NCBI GenBank assembly: GCA_937930305.1
Contig: CALGLE010000003.1
Span: 1-64,000 of the forward strand
DNA length: 64,000 nt
Direction: 5' to 3'
Origin: an uncultured Granulosicoccaceae bacterium
GTDB taxonomy: Bacteria > Pseudomonadota > Gammaproteobacteria > Granulosicoccales > Granulosicoccaceae
Of this stretch, positions 19,633-30,571 are shown piece after piece. A model generated the notes under the pieces. That model did not search any database, had not been told where the DNA came from, and saw only the letters and a list, made by a program, of their open reading frames with translations. The first letter of the stretch is position 1, and every line of letters begins with the position of its first letter. Position numbers and translations under genes: made by a program.

Positions 19633-21280
19633 TCGTACTCTCCTCGTTCACTAGTAGGTAGTTTTTGTCGGCCGATTCTTCTGAAATCAAGCCATGGGAT
19701 ACATCATGGGTTACTGCTTCTTTTTTGCGCTTTTTGGGATCGCCAAATCCCCCTCCACCCGGCGTGCGCAGAATTAATGTTTCACCTCGTGGAATGACGT
19801 ATGTGCCTTTGTCCGTGATGGTTGTACCGTCGCTGATCGCAACATACCCAGCTGCCCCTGCTTTGCCACCTTGCCGGCCCGCAGGGCCTGCATTTAAGCG
19901 TTCAAAGGCGGCAGCTGAGAGGCTGATGTCTTCATCTATTCGACTACCAATCACGATTTGTTGTGATAAACCACCTCTAAACTGCCCCGCACCACCAGAA
20001 TCTGCCACAAATTCCTTGGAGTGATAAATGAGTGGAGCTGCAATTTCGGCCGCTTCAACGGGAACCGCACCCACCCCAGAGGGAAACGCCGTTGTTGATA
20101 AACCATCGGAATTAGATCGTGCCCCCATACCCCCTAGCGCCACATTCAATGAGGTAAATTTGCTGGGTCCAGCGCCCGATAATGCAATGGTCCATAAAGC
20201 ACCTGAGCTTTCTGCGATCACTTTGCCCGGCAAGGCCTTTTCCAAACAACCCAGTACCAGATCGGGTAGCGCCTGTCCCACGACGTGTCTTGCACTCACC
20301 GCCGCAGGCCTCTCAGCACTCACGATGAGATTCGGTGGTGCTGTAATTCTGACCGCTGCCAAGGAGGCGTGGTTGTTAGGGATATCAGGTGTTAGTAATG
20401 CTCGGATGCCAAAGGCTGCATAGGCGGCGGTGTAATTCAGTGGGCAATTGATACCGCGTTCGAGCGCTGCCGATGAACCTGCAAGATCCACCGAGACGAG
20501 TCCACCGCCTATTTCCATGGTGGCTTGCAATTCGATGGCGGCATCATAACCATCGAGCTGTAAGCTGTTTTGATAAGTGCCTGCGGGGACTTTTTCCAAA
20601 GCCGTGCGTGTGGCTGCCGCTGAGCGTGAAAAGATAAAATCGGAAATACCGTCAAGTGTGGCAAGCGTGTATTCACGCATTAAATCGACTAAACGATCGA
20701 TGCCGGTATCGTTACTGGTGAGCAAAGAGAGAATGTCGCCACGTGCCTCATGCGGCACGCGCGAATTAGCGGTGACCACCGATAACAAATCTTCGTTTAA
20801 TTTATCGCCTCGACGAAGATGCATGACGGGGATGGTGACACCTTCTTCGTAAACGGTTCGCCCTTCAGCCGACCAACCTAAACCACCGACATCCACGATG
20901 TGGCTGGTAGAGGCAAGATAGCCAACAATTTTTCCGTTAAAAAAAGCGGGGCTGACCACCACAAAATCAAAGACATGCCCTGCCCCAATCCACGGATCGT
21001 TGGTGACCAATACATCGCCAGGCACCAAGGTATCGGCCGGTAAAATGTTCAGTATGGCGCTGACGGATGCAGCCATGGTATTCACATGCCCAGGAGTTCC
21101 TGTAACTGCTTGAGCCAACATCTCGCCGCGGCTATTGAAGACGCCAGCCGATAAATCACCAGCTTCTCGCACAATGGCGCCAAACGCGGTGCGCAGCAAG
21201 GCATTCGCCTGCTCTTCACACACTGAAATTAAGCGATTCCACAGAACATTGTTCACCACAGTGTCCTTGGAATGGTTCAC
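19619..21280 (-). CDS. hyuB: Hydantoinase B / oxoprolinase subunit
   Basis: HyuB-type subunit of an ATP-dependent cyclic-amide hydrolase, 553 residues. Shows the family stretches ALLRTAFGAIVREAGDLSAG, VTNDPWIGAGHVFDFVVVSP and the glycine-rich end RTPGGGGFGDPKKRKKEAV. The GTG start at 21278-21280 overlaps the hyuA stop as GTGA, so the pair is coupled. Related enzymes act on N-methylhydantoin, 5-oxoproline, caprolactam or acetophenone (carboxylase); sequence alone does not decide between them. Confidence 0.92.
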   Translation of the reverse strand: MNHSKDTVVNNVLWNRLISVCEEQANALLRTAFGAIVREAGDLSAGVFNSRGEMLAQAVTGTPGHVNTMAASVSAILNILPADTLVPGDVLVTNDPWIGAGHVFDFVVVSPAFFNGKIVGYLASTSHIVDVGGLGWSAEGRTVYEEGVTIPVMHLRRGDKLNEDLLSVVTANSRVPHEARGDILSLLTSNDTGIDRLVDLMREYTLATLDGISDFIFSRSAAATRTALEKVPAGTYQNSLQLDGYDAAIELQATMEIGGGLVSVDLAGSSAALERGINCPLNYTAAYAAFGIRALLTPDIPNNHASLAAVRITAPPNLIVSAERPAAVSARHVVGQALPDLVLGCLEKALPGKVIAESSGALWTIALSGAGPSKFTSLNVALGGMGARSNSDGLSTTAFPSGVGAVPVEAAEIAAPLIYHSKEFVADSGGAGQFRGGLSQQIVIGSRIDEDISLSAAAFERLNAGPAGRQGGKAGAAGYVAISDGTTITDKGTYVIPRGETLILRTPGGGGFGDPKKRKKEAVTHDVSHGLISEESADKNYLLVNEESTNETI

Positions 21281-23349
21281 GCGTTTGTCCTACTCATAAT
21301 TAAGTGCCCATGAGTGGACCCCACCACCGACCAACCACTTGGCACCAGCGTGGTGGTTTGAGCCTCAGGTATGACAATGGGCCCAACCATAACTTGGCAA
21401 CCCACCGCGTCTCGAGGGACAACACGGTATTCACCACTGTCGCCCGTTTGTACGTTGTGTATGCTGCGCGTGTTTTTAGGGCATAGCCGGACGGTGTTTG
21501 GTATGAAGGTGGGGCTTGAGGTTGGCGTTCGCGTATCTTTGGCATTGACACTCAAGGCAACCAGTTCAACAGCGATGTTCTCGAGTACAAAACCATAAAT
21601 TTCTTGGTATCGGTTTCTAAATTTGTTTTCAAGATGCACCAAAGCCTCACTAAACCCTGCATCAGGTGACAACTCAAAGGACAACTCAAGCCCTTGACCT
21701 TGGTATCGAAGTTCTGCGTTTACGCGTACTTCGATCCACTCACTAGGCACGGCATCAGCCACCACAGATCGCACGCTATTTTCAAGTTCGGTTAATCGCT
21801 GTGCGAGCTGATCAGAATCAATTTCACTTAAGGGTTCCAGTACGGATAAGGCACTTTTAAATGCCACCGGTGAATGCAAGAAGCCCACAGCCGATCCAAC
21901 ACCGGCATTGCGAGGCACTAACACCCGTTTAATGCCCAATTTTTCCGCTATTCGCGCGCCGTGTAACCCGCCCCCACCCCCGGATACGAGTAAGTCAAAG
22001 CTCGCGATATCCAGTCCTAATTCGATGCCATGCACACGGGCAGCATTCGCCAGCGTCTCATTCGCTAATTCCACGATACCCGAGGCGGCTGACTCCGCTG
22101 TATCAAATGCTAATGGCGCTTGGATATGCTCAGCTACCGCGTTTCTTGCAAGTAACGGCTGTAACTGAATCATGCCGTTAGCAAATCCTTCCGGATCCAG
22201 ATTACCGAGTGTGATGTGTGCATCGGTTAAGGTGGCATCGGTACCGCCTTGCGCATAAGCGGCTGGCCCTGGCACAGCACTGGCGCTTTGCGGCCCAACT
22301 CGTAAACGTTGAAGCGCATCAACCGTTGCAATGGAACCGCCACCAGCACCGATTTCTACTAACTCCACAGTCGGCACACGCACCGGTAGACCACTGCCTT
22401 TCAATCCCTTCCATGCGCGGCCAATTTCAAAACGTCTGGCGGTTTTCGGGGTACCGTTTTCTATAAAACAGATCTTTGCTGTAGTACCACCCACATCCAG
22501 TGACAGTGTTTTAGCTGAGCCGATTTCTGTTGCAACCTGTGCCGCCAACGCCACCCCGCCAGCCGGGCCGCCTTCAACTAATCGAATGGGAAAACGCAGC
22601 GCATTCTCTAAAGTGGTTAACGCCCCATCTGACAACATCATCAGAAAGGAGCCCTTGAAACCCTGCTCGTTAAGCTGGCCAAGCAACTTATCTAGATAAC
22701 GACTCATCAGTGGCCTGACATAGGCATTCGCACAGACCGTTGAAAAACGCTCATATTCACGAATCTCACCGGCAACCTCGGCACTGAGGCAAATCGTAAC
22801 CTGCTTATCCAACAGATCAGACAGACGCTGGGCCACCAGTTTTTCATGGCTAAGATTTTTATAAGAATGCAAAAAGCCAATCGCTACCGCCTCAACATTC
22901 TGTTGCTTCAGCGCGTGCGCAATGTTGTTGATGTCATCAATGGAAGGGGCTTTAAGGACAGAGCCATCAGCCAAAATACGTTCGTCCAGGCCAAACCGTA
23001 AAAGTCGTGGAACGATGGGTTCTGGAAATTCGATATCCAATGCGTATTGATCAAAACGCTTCTCATAACGCATTTCAAGCACATCACGAAAACCCGCTGT
23101 CGTGACGAACGCAGTTTTTGCGCCTCGGCGTTCAATCAGTGCGTTGGTGGCTAAGGTTGTGCCGTGAACAACGTCAGAGATATCCGCAACGTTTTTGGAT
23201 AATTTTTTCAGTAAGCGCTGCACACCATCCATGGCACCCACTTCAGGCTGCGTGGGCTGCGTGAGCACTTTGGCTGACGTGAAACCTTCCGATGTCTGGG
23301 CGACAACATCCGTGAAGGTGCCGCCGATATCGATGGCGATACGTAACAT
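21277..23349 (-). CDS. hyuA: Hydantoinase A / oxoprolinase subunit
   Basis: HyuA-type ATPase-fold subunit of about 690 residues that works with HyuB. The N-terminus carries the phosphate-binding signature DIGGTFTDVVA and further on DVVHGTTLATNALIERRG, RLVEGGPAGGVALAA and LDVGGTTAKICFIENG. The ATG at 23347-23349 is chosen because conservation starts at MLRIAIDIGG; the frame stays open to 23436, overlapping the end of oplAH, but that part is not family-like. It follows oplAH by 70 bases on the same strand. Confidence 0.92.
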   Translation of the reverse strand: MLRIAIDIGGTFTDVVAQTSEGFTSAKVLTQPTQPEVGAMDGVQRLLKKLSKNVADISDVVHGTTLATNALIERRGAKTAFVTTAGFRDVLEMRYEKRFDQYALDIEFPEPIVPRLLRFGLDERILADGSVLKAPSIDDINNIAHALKQQNVEAVAIGFLHSYKNLSHEKLVAQRLSDLLDKQVTICLSAEVAGEIREYERFSTVCANAYVRPLMSRYLDKLLGQLNEQGFKGSFLMMLSDGALTTLENALRFPIRLVEGGPAGGVALAAQVATEIGSAKTLSLDVGGTTAKICFIENGTPKTARRFEIGRAWKGLKGSGLPVRVPTVELVEIGAGGGSIATVDALQRLRVGPQSASAVPGPAAYAQGGTDATLTDAHITLGNLDPEGFANGMIQLQPLLARNAVAEHIQAPLAFDTAESAASGIVELANETLANAARVHGIELGLDIASFDLLVSGGGGGLHGARIAEKLGIKRVLVPRNAGVGSAVGFLHSPVAFKSALSVLEPLSEIDSDQLAQRLTELENSVRSVVADAVPSEWIEVRVNAELRYQGQGLELSFELSPDAGFSEALVHLENKFRNRYQEIYGFVLENIAVELVALSVNAKDTRTPTSSPTFIPNTVRLCPKNTRSIHNVQTGDSGEYRVVPRDAVGCQVMVGPIVIPEAQTTTLVPSGWSVVGSTHGHLIMSRTNA

Positions 23350-23419
23350 GCAATAAATGGTACGTACCTTAGAACGGGGTGTCAATGTTATTCGTAACTG
23401 CCCCAGCTGAGTGGGGTTA

Positions 23420-26400
23420 TTATCCGTAGCCCCCACCTGAAGGCGTTTGAATAATCACCGCTTCACCGGCTTTGCATTCAAATTGGGTTCGACCACCAAG
23501 CTCTTCCACACAGCCACCCAAACTTCGCAGGGCATTTCGGCCAACCTCGCCATCACCGCCACCAGCGAGCCCTTTCGGCGCGACTTTTCTACGCCCACAT
23601 AGAAAAGAGATTTCCATAGGGGATAAAAAACGCAGAGTACGATTCAAACCGTCACCACCGATCCACCTACCCGTGCCGCCAGAGCCGCGCCGGATCTGGA
23701 AAAGCTCCAACACCACAGGATATCGAAACTCCAATATTTCAGGATCGGTGAGTCGAGTATTGGTCATGTGCGTATGCACCGCATGGCAGCCATTAAAACC
23801 TGCACCGGCACCTGAACCTCCACAAATGGTTTCATAATACTGATACTCATCATCACCAAAATTAAAATTATTCATGGTGCCTTGTGCTCCCGCCATCGCA
23901 CCAAGGGCGGCGAACAATCCATCGGTAACGGCTTGACTGACTTCTACATTCCCCGCCACAACTGCAGCTGGGCTCTCCGGAGTTAGCATGGATTTTTTTG
24001 GCAAGAGGATGTTGAGTGGACGCATGCAACCCGCGTTCATCGGAATGTCGTTGTCGACCATGCAACGAAACGTGTAGAGCACAGCGGCTCGGGTAACTGG
24101 CTCTGGCGCGTTGAAATTATCGGGTTGTTGCTCACTGGTGCCAGTAAAATCTAAAGTGGCACTGCGCGCTTTTTTGTCAATCGTGATGCGAACTTGAATT
24201 TTACATCCCTGATCAAAAAACGTTTCAGACGCACCGTCTTTCAACTCCGAGATCGCTTGCCTAACGCATTCTTCGGCGTAATCTTGAACATGTCGCATGT
24301 ATGCGCCAACTGTGGGTAAACCAAACTGCTCCACCATGGACAACAATTCTTGCATGCCTTTTTCATTCGCAGCAATTTGCGCCTTTAAATCCGCTAAATT
24401 TTGATCCGCGTTCCGGCAAGGGTGATGCCCGCCCTCCAGAACGTCTCGAATTTCTGTTTCCAATAATCGCCCATCGCTCACCAATTTCAAGTTATCAAGC
24501 ACAACCCCTTCTTGATTTATGTTCGTGGCGAGTGGCGTCATGGAACCTGGTGCAATACCACCCACATCGGCATGATGTCCACGTGAGGCAACGAAAAAAG
24601 TGGGCTGGGTGGAGCGGTTACTGAACACGGGGGTAACCACTGTAATGTCGGGTAAATGGGTGCCACCGTTATACGGTGCGTTGGTGACGAAGACATCCCC
24701 TGGCAACATGTTCGGATGAGCTTGAATGACACTGGCCACCGAACGATCCATGGAACCCAAGTGAACCGGTGTGTGAGGTGCATTCGCAATCAGTTCTCCG
24801 TTGGCATCAAACACTGCGCAAGAAAAATCCAACCGCTCTTTGATGTTGGTTGAGCGTGCCGAATTTTGTAACCGTACCCCCATTTGCTCAGCTATTGACA
24901 TAAACAAGTTATTAAAAACTTCCAGTAAAACGGGGTCCACTTTGTCGCTCAGACAAGTTTCGTTACTGTCTGATACCCGCTGGGTAAGCACTAAGTGTTT
25001 GTAGCCGTTCACCATGGTTTCCCAACCTGGGTCCACAATAACCGTACCGATTTCCTCCATAATGATGGCAGGACCTATGATGGATTGACCCGGCTTAAGA
25101 TTACAACGATTGTAAACACCCGCCTCATGCCACTGCCCATTAAAAAACAGCGCTTTGGTATCACTGGGTGCTGCATCCTCTGTGCAATGGCTTTCCGTCT
25201 TTTCAACCGACTCCGCACCACCGCCTAAGGCTTCAACGGAAATCAATTCCACCACAAGATCTTCACCGGGCATGGTGAAGCCAAATTGTTCTTGATGCAC
25301 TTGACTAAATTTCTTACGCATAGCGCCAATTGACGCTTGGCGGATTTCTATGGCCGAGTCGGTGCCTTTGTATTTAATATGCAAAACGCATGTGGTTGTA
25401 ATCTCGCTAACTGCTACCCCTTGGTGCATCAGTTCTTGGCGTGCATCTTCTGACAAGGTTTCAATATCATCCAGCATGGAATGATGCGAGTGTTCGTTCA
25501 AAATGGCCTCAACCGATTGCTGGCGACTGGCTTTGATGTCAGCTAACCCCATCCCGTAGGCGGATAAAATGCCAGCAAACGGGTGCACTAAAATCGTTTT
25601 AATTCCTAACACGCCTGCCACCGCACAGGCGTGTTGGCCGCCGGCCCCACCAAAACACGTTAAGGCGTATTTTGTGATGTCGTAGCCTCGCTGCACCGAG
25701 ATCTTTTTCACCGCATTAGCCATATTTTCAACTGCTATTCTTAAAAAGCCTTCAGCGACTTGCTCCGCACTGTCAGATCCGGCTCGCTTTGCGGTGTCGG
25801 CAAATTTTCTAGCAACAATGTCCTTATCGATGGGTTGATCTTGTGTGTCACCAAAAATGGTAGGAAAGTAATCAGGCTGCACACGACCTAACATCACGTT
25901 AGCGTCAGTGACCGTGAGTGGCCCACCGCGCCTGTAACACGCTGGCCCCGGATTCGCACCCGCCGATTCTGGGCCCACACGAAAGCGCGATCCGTCAAAT
26001 TCTAAGATGGAACCCCCACCCGCTGCCACCGTATGAATTTTCATCATGGGAGCTCGCATACGCACACCCGCCACTTCTGTTTCGAAGGCTTTTTCTAACT
26101 CCCCAGAATAGTGCGACACATCCGTTGACGTACCCCCCATATCAAAGCCGATGATTTTTTCAAAGCCTGCTAACTTGCTGGTTTGAACCGCGCCCACAAT
26201 GCCACCTGCTGGGCCAGATAAAATGGCATCACGACCTTGGAATAAACTGGCATCCGTTAAGCCCCCAGAAGACATCATAAACATCAATTTGGCATTCGAA
26301 TGTTCGGTATCCAAATGCGATTCAATGCGATCAACGTATCGACGCAATATCGGTGATAGATAGGCATCGACAACAGTGGTATCCCCTCGACCTACAAACT

Positions 26401-26998
26401 TAATTAAAGGTGACACTTCATGACTCAAAGAAATTTGCGTATAGCCGATTTTTTTTGCAATTCTTGCAGCCATCACTTCATGCTGGGGGAATCGATAGGC
26501 GTGCATAAACACAACTGCAACCGAACGAATGCCTTGTGCATAGGCTTCTGCCAGTGCACGCATCGCATCGGCTTCATCAAAGCCTGACTCAACAGCGCCA
26601 TCGGCAAGAATTCGCCCACCTACCTCAGCCACTTGTTCGTACAACAGCGCCGGTTTTTTAATTTCGCGATCAAATAAACGCGGCCTGGCTTGATAACCAA
26701 TCTCAAGCGCATCAGCAAAACCGAGGTTCGTGAGTAGCAGCACCCGATCCCCTTTTCTTTCAAGCAGCGCGTTGGTGGCTACGGTGGTGCCCATTTTCAC
26801 CGAGTTGATTTGGGCCGCGGGAATACGAGCATCGGAAGCGATACCCAATAAATCCCGGATACCTTGCAAGGCGGCATCGGGGTAGGCCTCAGGGTTTTCC
26901 GACAGTAGTTTGTGCGTACTAAGCGCTCCATCTGGCTGCCTGGCCACGATGTCGGTGAATGTGCCGCCTCGATCTATCCAAAAATCCCATTTACTCAT
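23420..26998 (-). CDS. 5-oxoprolinase-like fused hydantoinase A-B protein
   Basis: A 1192-residue protein that fuses both hydantoinase halves. Residues about 1-690 are the A part ([62 protein letters not shown]). Residues about 700-1192 are the B part ([37 protein letters not shown]), ending [11 protein letters not shown]. Length and order match prokaryotic and eukaryotic OPLAH, which hydrolyses 5-oxoproline to glutamate with ATP. It lies first in a minus-strand operon that continues through hyuA, hyuB, a TRAP system and the GntR gene. The exact substrate is not proven. Confidence 0.93.
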   Translation of the reverse strand: MSKWDFWIDRGGTFTDIVARQPDGALSTHKLLSENPEAYPDAALQGIRDLLGIASDARIPAAQINSVKMGTTVATNALLERKGDRVLLLTNLGFADALEIGYQARPRLFDREIKKPALLYEQVAEVGGRILADGAVESGFDEADAMRALAEAYAQGIRSVAVVFMHAYRFPQHEVMAARIAKKIGYTQISLSHEVSPLIKFVGRGDTTVVDAYLSPILRRYVDRIESHLDTEHSNAKLMFMMSSGGLTDASLFQGRDAILSGPAGGIVGAVQTSKLAGFEKIIGFDMGGTSTDVSHYSGELEKAFETEVAGVRMRAPMMKIHTVAAGGGSILEFDGSRFRVGPESAGANPGPACYRRGGPLTVTDANVMLGRVQPDYFPTIFGDTQDQPIDKDIVARKFADTAKRAGSDSAEQVAEGFLRIAVENMANAVKKISVQRGYDITKYALTCFGGAGGQHACAVAGVLGIKTILVHPFAGILSAYGMGLADIKASRQQSVEAILNEHSHHSMLDDIETLSEDARQELMHQGVAVSEITTTCVLHIKYKGTDSAIEIRQASIGAMRKKFSQVHQEQFGFTMPGEDLVVELISVEALGGGAESVEKTESHCTEDAAPSDTKALFFNGQWHEAGVYNRCNLKPGQSIIGPAIIMEEIGTVIVDPGWETMVNGYKHLVLTQRVSDSNETCLSDKVDPVLLEVFNNLFMSIAEQMGVRLQNSARSTNIKERLDFSCAVFDANGELIANAPHTPVHLGSMDRSVASVIQAHPNMLPGDVFVTNAPYNGGTHLPDITVVTPVFSNRSTQPTFFVASRGHHADVGGIAPGSMTPLATNINQEGVVLDNLKLVSDGRLLETEIRDVLEGGHHPCRNADQNLADLKAQIAANEKGMQELLSMVEQFGLPTVGAYMRHVQDYAEECVRQAISELKDGASETFFDQGCKIQVRITIDKKARSATLDFTGTSEQQPDNFNAPEPVTRAAVLYTFRCMVDNDIPMNAGCMRPLNILLPKKSMLTPESPAAVVAGNVEVSQAVTDGLFAALGAMAGAQGTMNNFNFGDDEYQYYETICGGSGAGAGFNGCHAVHTHMTNTRLTDPEILEFRYPVVLELFQIRRGSGGTGRWIGGDGLNRTLRFLSPMEISFLCGRRKVAPKGLAGGGDGEVGRNALRSLGGCVEELGGRTQFECKAGEAVIIQTPSGGGYG

Positions 26999-27037
26999 GA
27001 TGTTGCCTAAGTAACCAAAGTTCAGAAAATAATCTCG

Positions 27038-27070
27038 ACAGTATATTGCTATTACGCTTACAATATGTCA
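27038..27070. promoter_or_regulatory. Candidate operator in the divergent oplAH/dctP promoter region
   Basis: The 138 bases between the divergent starts of the oxoprolinase gene and the second TRAP binding-protein gene contain ACAGTATATTG at 27038-27048 and, 12 bases later, CAATATGTCA at 27061-27070, an imperfect inverted partner. The same 11-mer occurs on the opposite strand just upstream of the MarR-like gene (30591-30601). The shared motif at the locus's main promoters points to one regulator binding both. Confidence 0.5.
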
Positions 27071-27136
27071 ACGTTATAAGCATGTTTGGTGATTGAATCA
27101 TCAAACATAATTTCAATTGACGAGGAGAACAGCAAA

Positions 27137-28099
27137 ATGAAGCACCTAATCACCCTTGCGTGTGCAGCCCTTTTAACGGGCGGTCATGCGGTGGCCGCTG
27201 ACTGGGACATGCCCACGCCCTATTCGGATAAGACGTTTCACACCGCAAACATTATCGAATTCGCTAAAGAAGTTTCAGAGAAGACAGACGGAAAACTCAA
27301 TATCACCGTTCATTCGGCCGGCTCGCTGATTAAGCACCCTGAAATTAAGAACGCTGTGCGTAGCCAACAAGTACCGATTGGCGAGTTTTTTCTATCGCGT
27401 TTATCCAATGAAGACGCAGCCTATGGCATCGACTCGCAACCCTTTGTGGCCACCAGTTACGAAGACGCTGCCAAACTTTGGGATTCCCAGAAGCCCGTCA
27501 TCACCGAGTTGTTAGCCAAACAGAAAATGATGCCGTTGTTCTCTGTGCCTTGGCCACCGCAAGGCTTGTATACCAAGGGTGAAGTCAGCTCTGTAAATGA
27601 CTTGAAAGGCTTAAAATTCAGAGCCTACAACGCCTCATTGGAACAGTTTGCAGCCTTAGCGGGAGCGGCTCCAACACAGGTTGAAGCCGCTGACATTCCA
27701 CAAGCATTTAGCACCGGTCAGGTAGAAGCCATGATTACTTCTCCTTCCACAGGCGCTAACACAAAGGCCTGGGATTTTGTGTCTCACTACTCCCCGATCA
27801 ACGCTTGGGTACCTAAGAACATCGTTGTCGTCAGTAAATCTGCCTTCGACAGCTTAGACGAGGATGTAAAAGCTGTTGTATTAGAGGCGGCTGCAACGGC
27901 AGAAGTACGCGGTTGGGAAATGAGTCGAGAAGAAACAGCAACTAAAACGGCTGAATTGGCCGAGAACGGTATGGTGGTAGTTGAACCCAGTGAGGCGTTG
28001 CTTGAAGGCCTGAAAGCGATCGGCTCTGACATGCAAGCTGCGTGGCAGGAATCCGCCTCGGACCAAGCAAAATCGATTGCGGATGCTTACCAGCAATAA
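27137..28099 (+). CDS. TRAP transporter substrate-binding protein (DctP), copy 2
   Basis: Periplasmic binding protein of 320 residues with signal peptide ending GGHAVAA. The ATG at 27137 has a good ribosome site (AGGAG at 27123-27127). It shares the DctP family blocks FSVPWPPQGLYTKGEV, KFRAYNASLEQFAALAG and SPSTGANTKAWDF with the DctP at 18646-19632. It is the first gene of a three-gene plus-strand TRAP operon divergent from the oxoprolinase gene. Confidence 0.93.
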   Translation: MKHLITLACAALLTGGHAVAADWDMPTPYSDKTFHTANIIEFAKEVSEKTDGKLNITVHSAGSLIKHPEIKNAVRSQQVPIGEFFLSRLSNEDAAYGIDSQPFVATSYEDAAKLWDSQKPVITELLAKQKMMPLFSVPWPPQGLYTKGEVSSVNDLKGLKFRAYNASLEQFAALAGAAPTQVEAADIPQAFSTGQVEAMITSPSTGANTKAWDFVSHYSPINAWVPKNIVVVSKSAFDSLDEDVKAVVLEAAATAEVRGWEMSREETATKTAELAENGMVVVEPSEALLEGLKAIGSDMQAAWQESASDQAKSIADAYQQ

Positions 28100-28163
28100 G
28101 CGGTAAGTATTGCTTTAGTACGGTAAAAGTCGATTTTTCTCTCGGCCTGGCTTAGGAACGAAG

Positions 28164-28703
28164 ATGCGAAAATTTCTCGATAGATTATATTGGGGTAGCG
28201 GCGTTGTGGCGTCACTACTGATCGCTGCCATCTGTTTGCTGGTTTGCACACAAGTTTTGTTTAATGCAATCACACGCTTTGGCGGCAGGTCAGTCAACCT
28301 AACGATACCGTCTTACGGAGATTTTGCCGGTTACTTTCTGGCCGCCTCCTCGTTCCTGGCCTTGGCCTACACCCTCACCCAAGGTGGGCACATTCGGGTT
28401 AACTTGGTGTTAACCCGCCTGCCCTTACCCGCTCAAAAAACCGCCGACATACTGTCTCTCGCGGTGTGTTCTGCCGTGTCGTGTTACGCCACGTTCTACA
28501 TGGCCAAGCTTTGTTTAGAGTCTTATGAGTATCAAGATTTATCACCGGGCATTGTGGCCATTCCACTATGGATTCCGCAAAGCATTGTACTGATCGGCTT
28601 AAGCATTTTATCCATCGCATTAGTCGATTGTGTGTGTCGAACAATTACGTCAAAGGGTTCGTTGTTTGAACGCGATGCATTGGCGGAGTACACCAGCGAA
28701 TGA
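28164..28703 (+). CDS. TRAP transporter small permease (DctQ), copy 2
   Basis: Four-helix small membrane subunit, 179 residues, with the DctQ-type stretch FAGYFLAASSFLALAYTLTQ and WIPQSIVLIGLSILSIALVD. ATG at 28164. It ends in an ATGA overlap with the following large permease gene. Confidence 0.92.
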   Translation: MRKFLDRLYWGSGVVASLLIAAICLLVCTQVLFNAITRFGGRSVNLTIPSYGDFAGYFLAASSFLALAYTLTQGGHIRVNLVLTRLPLPAQKTADILSLAVCSAVSCYATFYMAKLCLESYEYQDLSPGIVAIPLWIPQSIVLIGLSILSIALVDCVCRTITSKGSLFERDALAEYTSE

Positions 28704-30004
28704 GCGACATAGCCACCACTGCTGTCCTGTTTATTCTGCTCATTGCCATGTTGGCGAGTGGAATTTGGGTCGCGTTCGCCTTAATCATCACCGGCATTGC
28801 CGGCATGGCCTTGCTATCATCGGCCCCCATCGGATCCATACTGGCTACCACTTTATGGGGGCACAGCCATTCTTGGTCACTTGCTGCTCTGCCCATGTTT
28901 ATTTTGATGGGTGAGGTACTCCTACGCTCAAAACTGTCAGATGACATGTTCAGTGGCCTTGCGCCTTGGGTGGGCCGATTGCCCGGTAAGTTGTTGCACG
29001 TTAACGTGTTCGGTTGCGCCATTTTTGCTGCCGTTTCAGGTTCCTCAGCAGCCACAGCAGCAACGATAGGGAAAATGTCGATCCCAGAATTAAAGGAACG
29101 TGGATACCCCGAAAGTTTAATCTTGGGTACCTTGGCAGGTTCTGCCACCTTGGGCTTACTGATTCCACCGTCCATTATTCTAATTGTGTATGGCGTGGCT
29201 ACAGAACAATCCATTGCGCGCTTGTTTATTGCCGGCGTTATCCCTGGGTTGATGTTGGTGATGTTTTTCGCCAGTTACGTTGCGGTCGTAGCGCTTGTTA
29301 AACCGAATCTCATCCCCGTTTCACAAGATCAGTACAGCCTTAAACATAAATTGTTGGCCATAAGACGATTAATTCCCATCTTTCTATTGATTGCAGGGGT
29401 TATTGGGTCAATCTATTTAGGCATTGCCTCACCCACGGATGCCGCGGCCGTGGGTGTGGTTTTCTCTTTGTTATTAGCGTGGGTAAGCGGTTCAGTCTCA
29501 TTTCAAATGTTGAAAGAGAGCTTACTTGGCGCAACCGTTACCTCGTGCATGATTGCGTTTATCTTAAGTGGGGCTGCCTTTTTATCGGTATCCATGGGCT
29601 TTACCGGTATCCCGCGTAACCTCGCCAGTTGGATCGCCTCGTATGAATTATCAACCTATGCGTTATTGGCCGCACTCACCGTGTTTTTTATTCTCTTAGG
29701 TTGTTTTCTGGACGGAATCTCGGTGGTGGTTTTAACCACCTCTATTGTGATGCCAATGGTGGAACAAGCGGGTATTGATCCCTTGTGGTTTGGAATTTAC
29801 TTAGTGATTGTGGTGGAGATGTCGCAAATCACACCACCGGTTGGCTTCAACTTATTTGTTATTCAAGGCTTAACCGGAATCGATATTCTGCGAGTCGCAA
29901 AAGCGGCACTTCCCTTCTTCTTGTTGCTGCTTTTCGCCGTGATGATCATCGTTTTGTTTCCCGCCGTTGTTACCTTCTTACCCACGGTTATGACCAATAA
30001 CTAA
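28700..30004 (+). CDS. TRAP transporter large permease (DctM), copy 2
   Basis: Large inner-membrane permease, 434 residues and about twelve helices. Shares FSGLAPWVGRLPG, FAAVSGSSAATAATIGKMS, GLLIPPSIILIVYGVATEQS and QITPPVGFNLFVIQG with copy 1, showing common descent. Start ATG at 28700 overlaps the dctQ stop. It converges on the MarR-like gene, with only 16 bases between the two stops and no visible terminator. Confidence 0.95.
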   Translation: MSDIATTAVLFILLIAMLASGIWVAFALIITGIAGMALLSSAPIGSILATTLWGHSHSWSLAALPMFILMGEVLLRSKLSDDMFSGLAPWVGRLPGKLLHVNVFGCAIFAAVSGSSAATAATIGKMSIPELKERGYPESLILGTLAGSATLGLLIPPSIILIVYGVATEQSIARLFIAGVIPGLMLVMFFASYVAVVALVKPNLIPVSQDQYSLKHKLLAIRRLIPIFLLIAGVIGSIYLGIASPTDAAAVGVVFSLLLAWVSGSVSFQMLKESLLGATVTSCMIAFILSGAAFLSVSMGFTGIPRNLASWIASYELSTYALLAALTVFFILLGCFLDGISVVVLTTSIVMPMVEQAGIDPLWFGIYLVIVVEMSQITPPVGFNLFVIQGLTGIDILRVAKAALPFFLLLLFAVMIIVLFPAVVTFLPTVMTNN

Positions 30005-30020
30005 TCAGGCCAGTTAACAA

Positions 30021-30548
30021 TCAAAGCGAACTCGCAGCTCGCGAAGCTTGATCGTACAGGCCAGATAAGGAACGCAGGGAAGCTGCGATCTCACTGAGTT
30101 CATCTTGATTCATATCCATGTGTATTAAGCTGTCGAGTAAGCACTGCTCACGCACTTCACGATATTGATCACACAAGCTCGCCCCGGCCTTAGTCGTTTT
30201 ATAAAACAGCTCCTTACCTTTCTTTTCGCCTTCGATAAGATTAGTTTTTTGCAATTTTTTTAAGGCGTAATTAACGGTGTGGGTGTCTTCTATATTCAGC
30301 AAAAATGTCACATCAGACAAGCGTTTCTGTTTTTCTCTGTGATTCACATGATGCAGAATCAGAATTTCAAGCGCGTTCAGATCAGAATTACCGGCGGCTG
30401 TCATGCACTTGCTCATCCATCGGCTAAAGCCGTTGTACGCGATGATTAATCCGAATTCAAACTCAGAAAGCTGCCAGCCTTCCGAATTCGCCAGATGTCG
30501 TGAGGACACAATTTTTCTTTTTGGCTTTTGATTCTTCGGCATATTCAT
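30021..30548 (-). CDS. MarR-like winged-helix regulator
   Basis: A 175-residue DNA-binding protein. A basic N-terminal tail is followed by a helix (FEFGLIIAYNGFSRWMSKCM), then a MarR-type winged helix (LNALEILILHHVNHREKQK, RLSDVTFLLNIEDTHTVNYALKKLQKTNLIEGEKKG) and a C-terminal dimerisation helix. Proteins of this kind often sit beside TRAP or organic-acid catabolic genes in proteobacteria. Start ATG at 30546-30548, or the in-frame ATG six bases later. The palindromic motif just upstream, shared with the oplAH/dctP promoter, suggests it controls both its own gene and the TRAP/oxoprolinase promoters. Confidence 0.82.
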   Translation of the reverse strand: MNMPKNQKPKRKIVSSRHLANSEGWQLSEFEFGLIIAYNGFSRWMSKCMTAAGNSDLNALEILILHHVNHREKQKRLSDVTFLLNIEDTHTVNYALKKLQKTNLIEGEKKGKELFYKTTKAGASLCDQYREVREQCLLDSLIHMDMNQDELSEIAASLRSLSGLYDQASRAASSL

Positions 30549-30571
30549 TCAAATTCAGTCGATTTGAATTC

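Noticed and set aside
23350..23436. Extended HyuA starting at the GTG at 23436
   Set aside because: The added residues overlap the end of the oxoprolinase gene and precede the conserved N-terminal motif without similarity to the family.
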